DNA of 64,000 bases from Caprella mutica (GCA_947561585.1 CANNZV010000927.1:1-64000), one strand, 5' to 3'. Counted from the first letter of the stretch, positions 32,383 to 45,990 are shown. Numbers and translations are program-made. Notes: a model not told the origin generated them from the sequence alone.

Positions 32383-34181
32383 GCATACCAACCAATTTTT
32401 GAACCTGGACTACCAACAGTTATGATTGAATCAGGCCTACCAATAACATTGGTTAAGTCAGGCCTACAAACTGTAATAGGTAATATAACTAAGATTTTCA
32501 TTCAGCTTGAAGTTATATGGGATACTAATTAATAAATCCTCTTAGAAAATACTAATATTCACTAAGTAAAAGATAATGATTTAATGTCATATACTTACCG
32601 GTACAATTCACATTTATCAAAAAGAGAGAGAGAAAAAGAATGATATTCTATGTATTACTATGCGGCACATTCTCAATAGTACAGCCATATATTGTTAAAT
32701 AATCATAATTCCCATTAATGTGATTTATCAGGAGTAATTGCACATATACTGTATACAGTCCATCCTTATAAACACTGAAATCATAGTACCGTCACTAACA
32801 TCAATAATAATTATGATTAGATCCCCTTGCAAATGAGAACAGCTTTCTAAGGATGTCCCATCATTTGTGGATGATATTATTTATGCAGGTCACAGCTGCT
32901 GTAGATTTCCTTTTCGTATTCGAAACACTCACTCCTCCTAGCTGTCCTGAGTTTCTCAACTGAGTATTTTTGTGTTGATTCGGAGGAGAGGAGGAATGAA
33001 ACTTTATATTTAGTATAGCTTGCTCTTGTTCCTATTATGTAATAATTATTACCTATTAGAATTACGGAAGTTAGTGTTAAGGTCATAGATGATAAAATTA
33101 GTAGGTATATAACTTTTTCATTTCATTGCTCTTTTGTTTTAAAGTATTGCTAACTGTTTTACAACAAGAATTTAATGCTAATTAATCAAACAAAATAAAC
33201 CATTGAGAATGAAATCTGAATTTTAACTAAGATCGTTTTTCCACCTTCAATATTGATAAGACATTATGATAAAATTGCTGTAACGGTTGGCAAGTTTTTT
33301 CTTACAATCAATAAAAATGTTTAGTGATTTTAAAATTAAATTTTTCGTGTCTATATTCATTATATTTTAATTTAACACATGACACACCACACATTTGAGA
33401 GTCTATTTTAATTACAATGTATGTAATATTAGTATTACCTTATTAGTAATTCAGGAAAGTCTCCTCTTAAAAACTGCATTTCTAACTGAAAATATCATCG
33501 ATGTTTGCTCACGGGTTTCCAATCACACTAAAACATTGACCAGAGTTTCTCCATGCAATATTCTGATTTTTCTATTAAATCATTAATAAAATAATTTAAT
33601 ATACAATTTACACAATTGTATCGTTATTTACTGACGTTTCTATTTCAAAGAAGAACACTACTATTATTTTTCACTCCTAACGGAATACAATTCCGACTGC
33701 AATAACCATAGATTTTAAAGCTATGATAAGCTACTCATATTTATTGAAATTAGTTCCGTAGCCGGATTAGAAGTGATTGGGACGGAATTGAATTAGCATA
33801 GAATTAGTAAATAGAAATAGTAATAAATAATATATAAATAACTTAGTGATATATATCTTATTTGAAAATGCTATTTTTGTAATTGAATAATATATCACGT
33901 ACAATGTATATTTGGCAGACAACTTTAACTTGTATATTATTAATGATTAAAAAAATATATTAAATATTTCAATGATATTATGTTTAAAAAATATCATCGA
34001 AATATAGTAGTATATTATGAAAATTAACTGCTTTATTTCTTTCACTATTTAATCTTATGTGTACCACATCATTTACATTCACCAACTCACTAGCAAAATA
34101 ATGTATGCATATTTTGTTTTGTTTCTTCTTCTCAGCTTTGCTAAATTGCCAGGAAAATATTCCCAGTGTTAGTTTTAAAAT
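32383..34181. other. AT-rich intergenic sequence
   Basis: A short repeat CAGGCCTACCAATAAC/CAGGCCTACAAACTG with a ~34-bp spacing occurs at about 32400-32475. No gene is supported; the frames near 32877-33586 have no recognisable domains. Confidence 0.45.
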
Positions 34182-34449
34182 GCATTGAAATAAAGTCAGT
34201 GTTTGGTATATACTGCATTGCAATAAAGTCAGTGTTTGGTATATAATGCACTCCAATAAAGTCAGTGTTTGGTATATAATGCATTGTAATAAAGTCAGTG
34301 TTTGGTATATAATGCATTGTAATAAAGTCAGTGTTTGGTATATACTGCATTGCAATAAAGTTAATGTTTGGTATATAATGCATTGCAATAAAGTCAGTGT
34401 TTGGTATATAATGAATTGCACTAAAGTCAGTGTTTGGTATATAATGCAT
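34182..34449. repeat. Minisatellite D, 33-bp unit, 8 copies
   Basis: Tandem units beginning GCATTGCAATAAAGTCAG and continuing TGTTTGGTATATAAT. Because 33 is a multiple of three, several frames stay open with an 11-residue periodic translation on both strands; this does not indicate a gene. Units vary at the CATTG[AC]AA site. Confidence 0.9.
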
Positions 34450-34630
34450 CCGTGAATATCATTTCGAATAAAAAACAAAACTTATCATAACTTATTCTGT
34501 TTTTTGGGAATAATTTTCATTTTCAGTACAACAATATTATTGTAAAAACATTATCGTGATGAAAGTTTATTCTTAACTGTTATACAATGTGAAATAATAA
34601 ATTACAATATTTATTAAATTTTATTGTTTT

Positions 34631-35405
34631 TGTAACGGCTATCCGTTATGGAGGGGGAAACATACAACCAGTGAGATGCTATCTTGTACTATCGTTCCTC
34701 GTGTTCTACAAACGTAAATCTGTAATAATTCATTCAATCAATACAAGAAAAAATAATATCAAAAATAGAAAACTAAAACAAAGCTGAGTTGGACGGGAAC
34801 GTTGTTACCGAGTAAGTTCTAAAGTCTTAGTTCAAATTATTAAAACACAGCTAAATAAATATATAGGTAGCTAGTTTAATTCATTTAGAAGTAATATAAT
34901 AAAGTAATGAATGCATTGTTATAATAATAAATGAATGAAGGAAGTTTTCATATTAAAGAGATATATAAATTCCTTTTAACAACCAGTGGTTACAAAAGTT
35001 GGAACAATATGAAACGTAATCAAATATGTGCTACGTAACAAAGAATACCTAATAACAAAAGCATATACTGGCTGCTGTAATTTGAAATATTAAGTCCAGT
35101 ATTATCTAGTTACAATATTATGAATAAATTATTGATACCTAATGCAATTAACGTACCAAATATGGGGCTCCTAATTTCAGTTTTCAAAGACATCGGCACA
35201 ACCTCTTGTAGGTAATGTCACGAGTCTACTGAGAAAAATGGTAAGGGAAATGTATAGTGGCTTAGGCTACGTTATAATGAGTTCGGATGATAATTTGCGA
35301 ATAACTTAAGTGATAAACAGTATGCACAAATAAAATTTTAGGTACACAAATGTGAATATTAAGTTTGATGCATTTAAATTAGATATTGTGGAAAACTCCA
35401 CAACA
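34631..35405 (-). repeat. Element 2, 3' LTR
   Basis: Starts TGTAACGGCTATCCG and ends CTCCACAACA on the + strand. It pairs with 41348-42618. Confidence 0.95.
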
Positions 35406-35438
35406 CTCCCCATTTCTCTCAGGTTAGCAGATGAGAGA

Positions 35439-38410
35439 TTAATAATCATGATTAACTGAAGGTATTAACATAATGAGATCGGTAATGGCTCTTGTAACTG
35501 TTTTAGAAGAACCATCAGGTGATCGGAGAAGCCAGATGTCTGCAGAGCGAACAAGACCATCCTCACTCCTTTTCACAGTCACAATCTTTCCGGTAGGCCA
35601 CAAGTTGCGAGATGTGTTCTTGTCAGAAACAAGCACTATGTCTCCTATGGTGGCGCATGGTCTCTTTTTCTGTCACTTGTGATGCCTTTTCAATTCGTAC
35701 AGATAATCTTCTTTCCAACGAATCCAGAATTGGTTTGCCAAATACTGAACTCGTCTCCATCTTGATTTTCCGTAGGAGACCAGATCTTTTTGTGGATAGT
35801 CTTCGAGATCGTACAATGGTGTTTGGTTGACGATGCTACAAGCTTCACATAGGAAGGTGAGAAACTCATCTCTCGATAATCCTCTGGGTCCAGAGAGAAA
35901 CAGCGATTTCTCCAGAACTCTCCTGATGCTACCAATTTTTCGCTCGTAACATCCTCCGAAGTGACTAGCTCCTTGTGGGTTTAGAACCCATTGGCATCCT
36001 GCCACCAGGAGGTTTCTTTTCACGAGTGATAGGTCTATTTTCTCGAACTGCTTTCTAGCACAGACGAAATTAGTACCGTTATCGGAACGTATGGTTTTGC
36101 TCGTTCCTCTTAGAGCCACGAAGCGACTCAATGAGTTGATGAAAGTCGATGTGTCCAATCCGTTGACGAGCTCACAATGTACAGCTCGGCTCACTAAGCA
36201 ACAGAAGATTACGATCCACACTTTTTTAGTGGATGAATTACGTCGTGTAGATATACCGTCGTGTATGTAGAAAGGGCCAAATACATCAATCCCAGTGTGC
36301 GTGAAGGGTGGAACTTGTTCCATCTGATCTTGAGGAAGATCGGCCATCCGTTGATTCATTGTAGGACCTCGAAGTTTCTTACACAAGACGCAGTTTTTGA
36401 GGAAGGTTCGTATCAGGCGCCTACCGTTGAGGATGTGTAAACCAGCCTGTATGATAGCACCATGAGTGAGAAGACGTCCTTGATGTCCAACCATTTCATG
36501 ATCATGTATTATCAGCTGAGATAAGGGATTCCGTTCAGGGAGCAGAAAAGGATGTTTGGCAGAGAAGAAAGTTTAGAACGGCCTATTATTCCACCAACTC
36601 TCAATATCCCATTCGAATCAATGAACGGAGACAGATCTGAGATTTCATTTGAATCGGGAAGCTCTTGATTCTTACATATGATTCTCATTTCTTCTGCGAA
36701 GTCCGATTGCGCGACTGTGATACATATACAGAGGTAATTTTCTTCTGACACCATGGGGTTTCAAGGGCCTAGCAACTTTCCCATCTTTTGACGCGTTTTG
36801 TCAAGAACGTGGAGAAGGTTGCAGATGATCTGAAACACCCTCAGAAGGCGAGTCCAAGATGAAGAGCGGTTCAGAGCACGATTTACAAGGGTGTCAAAAG
36901 AAACTGCTGTAATCGTTGTTTTGCGGGAGGTCATATCTTCCATTTCTTCGTGTAGATTTACATGAGAAGATGGGTTAGGATAGAATAATCCATTCTTCAA
37001 TTCTGGAGGTCCTGTAAACCACTGTAACTCTTTAAGACTCTGGCTTGCCTGTGGTCTACTTGCGATATCCGCATGATTACTAGCTGTCGGAATGTAATTC
37101 CACTGAGCACACTCTGTATATTGTCGTATGATGTTTACTCGTCTCGACACATATTTCGAAAATCTCCTAGTCTCGTTGTTGATGTAACCCAATGTTACAA
37201 GACTGTCAGTGTAGAGATATACTTTAGCAAGAGGATTCTGCAGCTCAATACAAATCCAATTAGCGGCTTCTGAAGCTTCGAGAGCAGCGCAAAGCTCAAG
37301 TCGTGGAATTGAAACGAGTTTCTTTGGAGCAAGTTTTGAATTACACATCACAAAGGCGACAGAGATATTTCCATCATCGTACGTTGTTCTTAGGTAAGCC
37401 ACGAATCCAATTGAAGTGCTTGAAGCATCACTGTAGACATGCAATTCCTGAAAAGACACTTTGATGTTGGGCATGATGAAACATCGCTGGAGGCTGATAT
37501 CACGCAAAGAGGTGAGGGGAGATTTCCAATGAACCCATTCTTCTAGGTACTTGTCTTGAAGTCGGTCATCCCAGCCCAACTGTTTCAGGTAGTTTGCGTC
37601 ATCAGATTCAGTTGGGGTGATGAGCTTTCTCATGATAAGTCTTCCATCCAGAGATATGAGACACACCATGCCTTGGGGATCGTAGTTACTATTAACGGTA
37701 GCTAATACTCCTCTCTTGAAGAATTTTCTATCTGGAACAATCACTTCGATAATGAGAAAGTCGTTAGCAGTGTTCCATTTAACTCTTAGTGTCCGGGTGG
37801 AAGGAACAGACTGGAATTCGAGAGAACGTGTTCATCTGCTCGCTCAGTTGGGTCAAAAGATGCGGTCACATCATTCGAGTTGGACATTATCTTGTGTAAT
37901 CTAATTCCGAACTGAGCGAGTAATTTCTTAGCTTCTGATAGCACCAGGATCCCCTGTGCTTCTGTGTCCACACTGTGTACACCGTCATCCACGTAGAAGT
38001 TTTTCCGTATAAAGTTTAGTGCGTTTGGATTGTTTGCTGCGATAGGCGTGGTTGTGGTGTACTTCAGAGCAAAGTTGGCGACAGCTGGACTAGAACATGC
38101 GCCAAAGATGTGGTACAGTGCTCTGTATTCGGTGAGATTTTGATTAGGATCATTTTGATGGTACCAGTAAAATCTCAAGAAGTTGGATTGTTCATCGGGT
38201 ATTTTGAATAAAGAACATACCACTCTATGTCAGCGATGAATCCAACCGGTTTCTCTCTAAAATGGAGGAGAACAGATCTGAGAGAGTTGTTCAAATCTGG
38301 GACACTCAATAGTCTTTGATTGAGGCATGTTTTCTTATATTGAGCGGCCGCGTCGAAAACAAGACGCGATTTCTTCTTCTGTTTGTGCTCGACAGCAACA
38401 ATAGAAAGCC
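35439..38410 (-). pseudogene. Element 2 Pol: RT, RNase H, integrase (frameshifted)
   Basis: RT begins in the segment just below 38410 ([20 protein letters not shown]) and continues in the frame ending at 37786, which contains FYVDDG. After a frameshift, 37744-36761 carries the A17-type block (RGVLATVNSNYDPQG) and RNase H residues (VYSDASS, IPRLEL, LYTDSL, NHADIASR). The segment 36754-36512 carries the region before the integrase finger. After another shift, 36494-35673 carries the finger (GHQGRLLTHG, CVLC), D in GIDVFGP, D in IRSDNGTNF and E in the CYERKIGS block. A stop at 35673-35675 interrupts the C-terminal DUF5641-like part, which continues in the same frame to 35439 (NLWPTGKIV). At least three shifts and one stop make it non-functional. 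Confidence 0.9.
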
Positions 38411-38411
38411 A

Positions 38412-41162
38412 CTAAACACATCCAGCTTTTGTTTCAAGTTGATTGGGTGGAACTTCTTCTACATGAGCCTCTTTCAAACTCTTTTCCATACTTTTGAGAC
38501 ATTCTTGAAGCTTGGCTGGATTACGTTTCAAATTCTTGAGTGTATTGTTTGTTCGGTTGAAGACAGCTATTCTGTTGTTGGGTAATGGCTGATTGTTTCT
38601 GAAGGGTAACGGGATGACTATGTTTCCCTCGTCCGTTAAACTGACATTGTCTTTCATTATTTGAAGAAATCTTGCATCTTCACGTGAGAGGTCTTCAGTT
38701 TCGTCATCAGGTCGTTCTTGAAATGTTGGGAAAATATTAGGATTCCTTATCTGAGTTTCAAAACAGGGAACAGCTTCAAAGTGATCGTTTTCATTGAAAG
38801 TGACAGCAATTTTCAGCGTTCTGTTATAGGTCTTCTGGGAGTAAGACGATGTTTCACCGACTAAGGACCACCCAAGTGGTGTTTTGTGAACAAAAGGTGT
38901 TTTCTTTCCAAAACATTTGGTGATCATAAGGGCTCCGCAATCACGTCCGATGAGGAGTATAACATCAAGGTTTGTATCAGGATTTATGAATCTGTCGGCA
39001 AAGCTTGCAATATGAGGATGAGCCTTGACGATGTGTGGAGTAGCTATTTCATCTTTCAAGTTGGGAATACAAGAACTTGTGAGTACAGATGGAAGTTTGT
39101 AGCTGTAGTTCACATTCTTACCTTGAATATTCAGTCCTGAAACTATTTCTCCCGTCATGTTCGTTTTGAATCCATTCATTGTGACTAATGAATAGCTCGT
39201 AGAAGGAAATTGTTTCCCGAAGAAAGACACCACTTTAGGATCGATGAAACTAGATGTGCTTTGCTCGTCTACGATTGCAAGGCAAGATAGTGATCTGCTT
39301 GGTACATCATGCATCGTCAGACTAACTTGAAGTACTTTCGAACAGCTCTTGAATTGAACGTTGCAGTTAACAATTTCAGTACGAAGTACTTGTGTTGTCG
39401 ACTGATTCTGATTAGTGAATTTCCCTCTAACGTTATTGTTATCATGTTTGAAAGATGAATTTCTGTGCATAGCAGTACAATGAGCCATACTACAAAAGGA
39501 GCAACTGACTTTTGTTGTACAGTTGGCCATGAGATGGTACTCCAAACAGGTACCTACCTTCCTTCCTACATATATTGGATTTTTCATGGAATGGCAGTTT
39601 GGAGAAGCCTTTACAGTCTTGAAGAGAATGTTTTGCGGCCGGATGAAGAGAACACGTTTCGATTTTCTTGCTATCGGAATACTTTTGCGTAGGGATTTCT
39701 TCTGTTGTTTCTTCGTTCTTTGTGTACAAGACTCTTGTAGTCCTTCAGCCAGAATCTGTGTTGCTAGCTGTTGGCCTTCATAGTTTCTATTTGAGTATTC
39801 TCTTGATACAAGTTTCAGAAAGTCCACTAATATGGGGAAAGGTGGATTTCTATTATTTGCAGTCTCATATGCATGGCCAGTGGTTTGCCACCGTTCCAGA
39901 ATGACGTCAGGAAGTTTACCTCTGATAATAGCCTGTCCAGAGGGGTTGATGAGATCTTCCAGATGTGGACATTTTTTCATATATGAAGAAACTAATCGAG
40001 TAAGATCGTACAGTTTCTGAAGAGACGAACCCATATCTGATCGAGAGCCTCTTATAGTAGGAAAAGACATCAATTTAGTTCTAAGTTGATCTGCTGCCTT
40101 GTAGGAAGAGCCATGTCTTTCTAGCAACATCGACCACACTTCAGTGACTGTGTCTTCATCCACAATAACATTCATTGCAAGAATCTCCTGTATCCTCTTC
40201 TTTGGTTCACCAGAAGAATGAGACACAAGCACATGGAGAATTTCTTGCGGTGTAAGATTCAGGTGAGAAATACGGGCCTGAATTTGATTCATCCATGAGT
40301 TGAATTTATAAGCTGTGCCGTCATAGGTGTCAATTGTGTTTTTCAAAAGATCTTGTTTCAAAAGATATTGTGCCAAATGATCAAAACACGCATTACTTTC
40401 TTGGTTCATTCGGGTTGGTTGGCTGGAGTTAAGGAGCGGACATCTAGGAACAGCCGAAAAGTTACCTTGGCTCCCCACTATGCTCCCTGTTGGAGCATTA
40501 GTCATAACTGGGGTAGCGTAGATCATAACTGGGGTAGCGTAGGTCATAACTGGGGTAGCATTGGTTATAACTGGAGTAGCGTTGGTTATAACCGGTGTAG
40601 AGTTGGTCATAACCGGTGTAGCGTTGGTCATAACCGGTGTAGCATTGGTCATAACCGGTGTAGCATTGGTCATAACCGGTGTAGCATTGTCCATCCTATG
40701 TGTAGGATCATTATCAGAGGACAGTGAATTAGTTCAAGCACGAAAACTAGGTTCTTGGTAATCTAGTACATGTTCTGAAGTACCAGGAGGTAAACTGCGT
40801 ATATCAGCATTACTTATATCTTCAATTTCTAGATCTCTGAGCATGTTATTAATATCTGTTATTTGCTCAAATACGTCTGTAAGATTATTCGATCGTTGCT
40901 GTCGATACTCATGAGCTTCAGCCAATGAACCAATATTTGAAAGCTTAGCAGTATGTTTTTGACTAGCATTGAAATAAACATCTCTAGTTATCTCTATGTA
41001 TTTCGCTAATTTATGAAGTGCAACGCTATTATTTTTATAATCAGCAGGAGATATACTCAGTACGTTACGTAGGTCTTGAATGGTTGATAGAGTAATATTT
41101 TCTAAATCTCGCACCTGAGTTTGAGGTGTACGTTCAGATTTTCGTTCACTATTTATAGACAT
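38412..41162 (-). pseudogene. Element 2 Gag and protease (interrupted)
   Basis: The start is taken at MSINSERKSE (41162); an upstream Met at 41222 is also in frame. A TGA at 40734-40736 interrupts the frame, which then continues unchanged to 38412, so a single substitution separates the two parts. A 7-residue repeat (NATPVMT) follows the stop. The Gag core runs from about 40400 to 39800. The zinc-finger region is split: its first half (CSLHPAAKHSLQDC) is in another frame at about 39560-39660 while the second half (CSFCSMAHC) is in the main frame, implying two compensating indels. The retropepsin-like site AIVDEQSTSSFI lies near 39270. No initiation or readthrough signal is evident. Confidence 0.85.
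40502..40691 (-). repeat. 21-bp coding tandem repeat in element 2 Gag
   Basis: Nine units of GCATTGGTCATAACCGGTGTA (variants present) encode a heptapeptide NATPVMT/NATPVIT/YATPVMI. The period keeps the frame. It lies directly downstream of the TGA stop, in the N-terminal part of Gag. Confidence 0.9.
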
Positions 41163-41347
41163 ATTGCAGATAATGTATTTACCAGATCCAGAATGAAATG
41201 CGCAGTCGCTATTGGTTTGCAACAGTCAGCGCAGTTGCTATTGGTTAGCAACAGTCAGACACTTGCGCATGCGCGAAGAGAAGTTTGTTGATGACGCAGC
41301 GCGTCCACGTAGAGTTGAATGTAGGTGTGCAACGTAGTTGATTTACT

Positions 41348-42618
41348 GTAACGGCTATCCGTTATGGAGGGGGAAAAATACAACCAGTGAGATGCTATCT
41401 TGTACTTTCGTTCCTCGTGTTCTACAAACGTAAATCTGTAATAATTCATTCAATCAATACAAGAAAAAATAATATCAAAAATAGAAAACTAAAACAAAGC
41501 TGAGTTGGACGGGAACGTTGTTACCGAGTAAGTTCTAAAGTTTTAGTTCAAATTATTTAAACACAGCTAAATAAATATATAGGTAGCTAGTTTAATTCAT
41601 TTAGAAGTAATATAATAAAGTAATGAATGCATTGTTATAATAATAAATGAATGAAGGAAGTTTTCATATTAAAGAGATATATAAATTCTTTTTAACAACT
41701 AGTGGTTACAAACGTTGAAACAATATGAAACGTACTCAAATGTGTGCTACGTAACAAAGAATACCTAATAACAAAAGCATATTCTGGCTGCTGTAACTTG
41801 AAATATTAAGTCCAGTATTTTCTAGTTACAATATTATGAATATTTGATACCTAATGCATTTAACGTACCAACTATGGGGCTCCTAATTTCAGTTTCCAAA
41901 GACATCGGCACAACCAAGGTTCATAGACTATAACAGGTTAAACGAATAGAAATAGTACGAAATGTTACTAAGAGCTGAGTCTACAAATTCTTTTTATGAA
42001 AACCTTTTCTTTAGATTAAAACCTATGATACCTATGTTACAAATAATTGACGTTTTACATTGTTTATTTCTTATTTCATTATTGCAATATTATGATTATT
42101 TTTATTTTAGGCTTTTAGCTACAGTAATTAAAGCGGATTAAAATGTTGACCAGTGCCCATTAATCAATTGACAACGACGTGAATAGTAGTTAGCATTTTG
42201 TTCTTTTAACAGTGGTAATAACCATTTCTTTGAAATATTTTTTATACCATTCGATAGATTATTAAATTCTAAAGAATTCTATTCTGACTCACGCGCAAGT
42301 TTAATCTATCGTTTAAGAGATATTCAAGAAGGAAGACAGAAAATGTTGTTTTCTCAATGGCAATTTTTTTCCCCATTCGTTTAACCTGTTATAGTCTATG
42401 AACCTTGGGCACAACCTCTTGTAGGTAATATCACGAGTCTACTGAGAAAAATGCTAAAGGAAATGTATAGTGTCTTAGGCTACGTTATAATGAGTTCGGA
42501 TGATAATTTGCGAATAACTTAAGTGATAAACAGTATGCACAAATAAAATTTTAAGTACACAAATGTAAATATTAAGTTTGATGCATTCAAATTATATATT
42601 GTGGAAACTTCCTTAACA
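41348..42618 (-). repeat. Element 2, 5' LTR, interrupted by a MITE
   Basis: Pairs with 34631-35405; the extra 501 bp are a nested MITE plus its duplication. The biological 5' LTR, needed for transcription, is therefore disrupted. Confidence 0.95.
41914..42408. mobile_element. MITE with 34-bp perfect inverted ends, nested in the LTR (495 bp)
   Basis: Both ends read CCAAGGTTCATAGACTATA inward and continue identically for 34 bases. GCACAA is duplicated at 41908-41913 and 42409-42414. The duplication can be read as 6, 8 or 9 bp depending on whether terminal CC or G is given to the element, so the superfamily is uncertain. The paired LTR at 34631 supplies the empty site. The interior has no open frame of note. 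Confidence 0.85.
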
Positions 42619-42623
42619 GTTTT

Positions 42624-45604
42624 AACATTCATTATTCAACCTATTTGAGAAATATTATATAGGTACTACTTATTTTAGTTTGTACCTACTTAAATTATTA
42701 CCAAAATAATCTCAAAAATCTCTCAGTAGTCACAGATATTTCTATTAGTCACAAATATCGCCCAGTAGTTACAAATATCTCCCAATATTCACAATTATCT
42801 CCCAATAGTCACACAATCATATGTATTTCAGCCCTGCCTACAATATTATTTTCTCAGTTCCCTTCCATTTATTTCACGCAAAGTTTCTTCTTTGAGAATT
42901 CCTTTCGTCCTTAGAATCTGATTACATTTCAATAGCATATTATTCGCTCTTCCAAAGAACTGACATTACCATCAACTTTATTCTCTGAGTCGACACAAAA
43001 GTTAAAGCTTCATAACTTATTTAGGCAGTCGATTTCGAGGTTTGCATCGCCTGTAGTGTCAAAATATTCGAACTGTCTTTCAAGGAAATGGGATTCAGAT
43101 CTGATAAGCCTATGAAACTTATTCGGATGAAAAAAAGAAAAAGTTATTGAAATTGCAAACAATTCTTGAAACTTTGTGAATTTTTTTTAAATTAAATAAA
43201 AGAAATTTTAAACTATAAACATTTATTTATTCATTAATTTTTATATATCATTCATTCTAATGAAACAACATACATTTTAATAGACAAAAATTATTTAAAA
43301 CAATTGAAAAAATGTAACTTAAAATAATGGGATTTTTATCTGGTAAAGCATTGCAAGTAATTTGGATAGAAAATTAATAAATGGATTACTATTCCAACTT
43401 CAGTTAAATTCTCTTGTAAATATTTCTCTGTTGTAGAAAAAGATTTTGCTTTAAATTCTAAACTAATTATCAATTTATTCAACAAATTGCTTGTACATAT
43501 AGTAATTATTTAGTATTGAGTCATGCGAAGGAAATATATTATTAATGACCACATTTTTGTCATTACTTTTTTCCTTCAATCAACTAATTAATTTTTATTG
43601 AAAATATATATGAATGCGAGACATTGTTAAAACTAAAAACATTAATGTATTATTTGTTAACTAAATTAAAATATTTTATATATGTTGATATGAAAATATT
43701 TTCGGTTATCGAATAAAAATTGTTTTTATTAGTTTGTTTATTATACCCTCTTAAAATTTGTATAAAGTTATTTCGTCTAATATTATGAATAATATTTAAA
43801 TTATCTATTAATGAAAATTTTCAAATTTAATTAAACAATTTTTTCTAACTACATTAATGATTTTTTTATTTATATAATGAAATTAATGATCTTATGATTT
43901 TAGTAATGATATTTCATCAAATTTTATTTATTTTATTTATACAAATATTATTAAATAAATTTTTTGAAGTTTAATTGAAGTAATTTCTTCTAATTCTGTT
44001 TATAATATTTTGTTCAAATTTATTACTAAGTAAACTTGTGATTTATAAATTTAAACTTGGGAAATGATTCAATCTATAGTACACATCTTTCATAATTACG
44101 CATTTATAATTATTATTATTAATTATATTTCGGTAAATTCAACAAATAATTTGCTTTCTTGGAATTAGAATCAGTTTACAATTCTACATTATTCAAATGC
44201 CTTGAAATTAATTATTAGTTCGGAATTGACATCACAAATATGTGTGTTTCGAAACAACATATTGTCGTTCCATTTAGAATATATTCATTTGAATATTCTT
44301 CATGCATGAGTTAAAGGAAAACAATTAGCAGGTGTAGACAATAACACGGAAAGCCATTATAGTATTCACCTCACGGAGTAACACGAGTTGCGTAAAGTTC
44401 AAATTCTGCTTCATATTAATATGCAAATAACAAAGCTTTGCTTACACCCGACAACTGGAACAACTTGGACAAAATATTGGGAGAAGAATGTAGGCGGTAA
44501 ATGTCGAATGGGGAAAGATTAGGAACGTTTAAAGTGGAAAAGAAGCAGATGGAGAAGAATTGGGAGAAGTTTGAAGAGAATGGAGGAAAAGAATGGGGGA
44601 GAATTGCAATAAATTCGGAGATGATACTTTTGGAGAAAAATAAATTTCCTTTCTTTCGTACTTTTCAACTGAATTAAATCTAACTGCAACAGTATAGTAA
44701 ATTTGTGTAAAACTTTATCAATAGATGGCAATAAATTTATTATAATCCATCAATTTCATAAATTTTCAATTGAACAATTATATAAATCAAATTTCCATTC
44801 AGTAAATCATTCAAGTTATTTGCCATTCTGATATATTTAATTAAACACTATGGTGATGTTAAAAGAAGTATAGAGAATAGATAATATTTGAACACAATAT
44901 AATAAACCAAAATTAAATGATCTAGTTTCCTGAATGACAATCTACAAGAACATGATAAGAATCTTTTCATTCATTGGCGATATAATTATTTCCTTATAAA
45001 ATAATCAATTTGTATCACAATAACAATTACATACCAGAATTAGTGACTCTTCCATATTAATAAAGGTTGTAATGTCTGTATGAATTACCATTAGTATTTT
45101 AAGGTAGATTTTGAATTATCCAATCCTTAGATCATTGAACGAGTTAATATATTATTAAACATACCATATTAAAATAATATATTTAGAAATAGAATATGCA
45201 ATAGAAAAACACAGAAAAAGCAATGTTTCAGTGGCAAAAGTACCTCACAGCTAATAGGGACGACCGTTTGGAAGCCTTCAAAGTCGTTGCTTCGACTTCG
45301 ATAATCTATGGTTGTATAGTATGGAAGATTTATCATTGCAATGGAAACATGTTGGTAATAATATTATCCAATTTACTACATGAACAGTTATATATTAGAT
45401 CATATTTATCAATTTAATGCTCGAAAATATAGACTCACAGATCTCCTAGATTAGAGATAGATTCAAGGAATAATAACTTTATTTATGACCATTATCGAAT
45501 ACTCTCAGGTATCAGGAGGTTGAGTCTCATAAACAATATATTTTTTAGGATATTGGACGAAAACAAATCCATATCTCATAGATTTGGCACTCACTACAAG
45601 GGTA
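42624..45604. other. AT-rich intergenic sequence
   Basis: At 42715-42815 a 20-21 bp repeat (CAGTAGTCACAAATATCTCC and variants) occurs about five times. From 43000 to 44350 the sequence is very AT-rich. A purine-rich patch (GGAGAAGAATTGGGAGAAG) lies near 44540-44610. No gene is supported. Confidence 0.45.
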
Positions 45605-45665
45605 TCCGGAAAAAATCCCCCGGAGGAAAAAATCCTCCCGGACAAAATCCCCCCAGATAACATAT
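45605..45665. repeat. Short GGAAAAAATCCCCC motif cluster
   Basis: Three copies of a GGANAAAATCCNCCC motif in tandem (CCGGAAAAAATCC, GGAGGAAAAAATCC, CGGACAAAATCC). It resembles the termini of the motif-ended family but has no inverted partner nearby. Confidence 0.45.
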
Positions 45666-45990
45666 TTGAGACCAATTTTTCTATTAATAGTTATATATCC
45701 CTAGTTTTAATCTTTGACCATCAGTCTCAAGATAAATGCCTAATAAGAAACATCAAATTTATGAGATGTATAGTCACTGTAGCTGTAGACTCGTAAGAGT
45801 GTAGAAGATAAAGAAGTTGAAATATTTGAATTAGTTAAATTTTGGATATAATTTTGAACGAAATTGTTTGTTTACGTTCAATAATTTTTTCCGTTAAAAT
45901 CAGTTTATTGCTGATTACATATTAAATGAATGGCATTGTCTGAACATTTCTGTGCCTTATTTGTCTATTGATAGTTATACTGTATATCGC

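Larger units (their letters stand above)
34631..42618 (-). mobile_element. BEL/Pao LTR retrotransposon, element 2 (7.99 kb, decayed)
   Basis: LTRs of 775 bp (left) and about 770 bp (right, excluding a nested MITE) bound an internal region read on the minus strand. Ends are TGTAACGG...TTAACA on the + strand. A 5-bp duplication GTTTT is at 34626-34630 and 42619-42623. The LTRs differ at about 30 sites by eye, and the Gag-Pol region has stops and frameshifts, so the copy is older than elements 1 and 3. The polypurine end GGGGAG precedes the 3' LTR. No TGG-starting primer site is seen beside the 5' LTR. RT has the usual YVDD. Confidence 0.95.

Noticed and set aside
33984..34478. A 164-codon frame with periodic YQTLTLLQCII residues
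   Set aside because: It comes from the 33-bp minisatellite D; frames are open on both strands.
35439..41222. Element 2 frames as separate host genes
   Set aside because: Ordered Gag, protease, RT, RNase H and integrase motifs between matched LTRs show one decayed retrotransposon.
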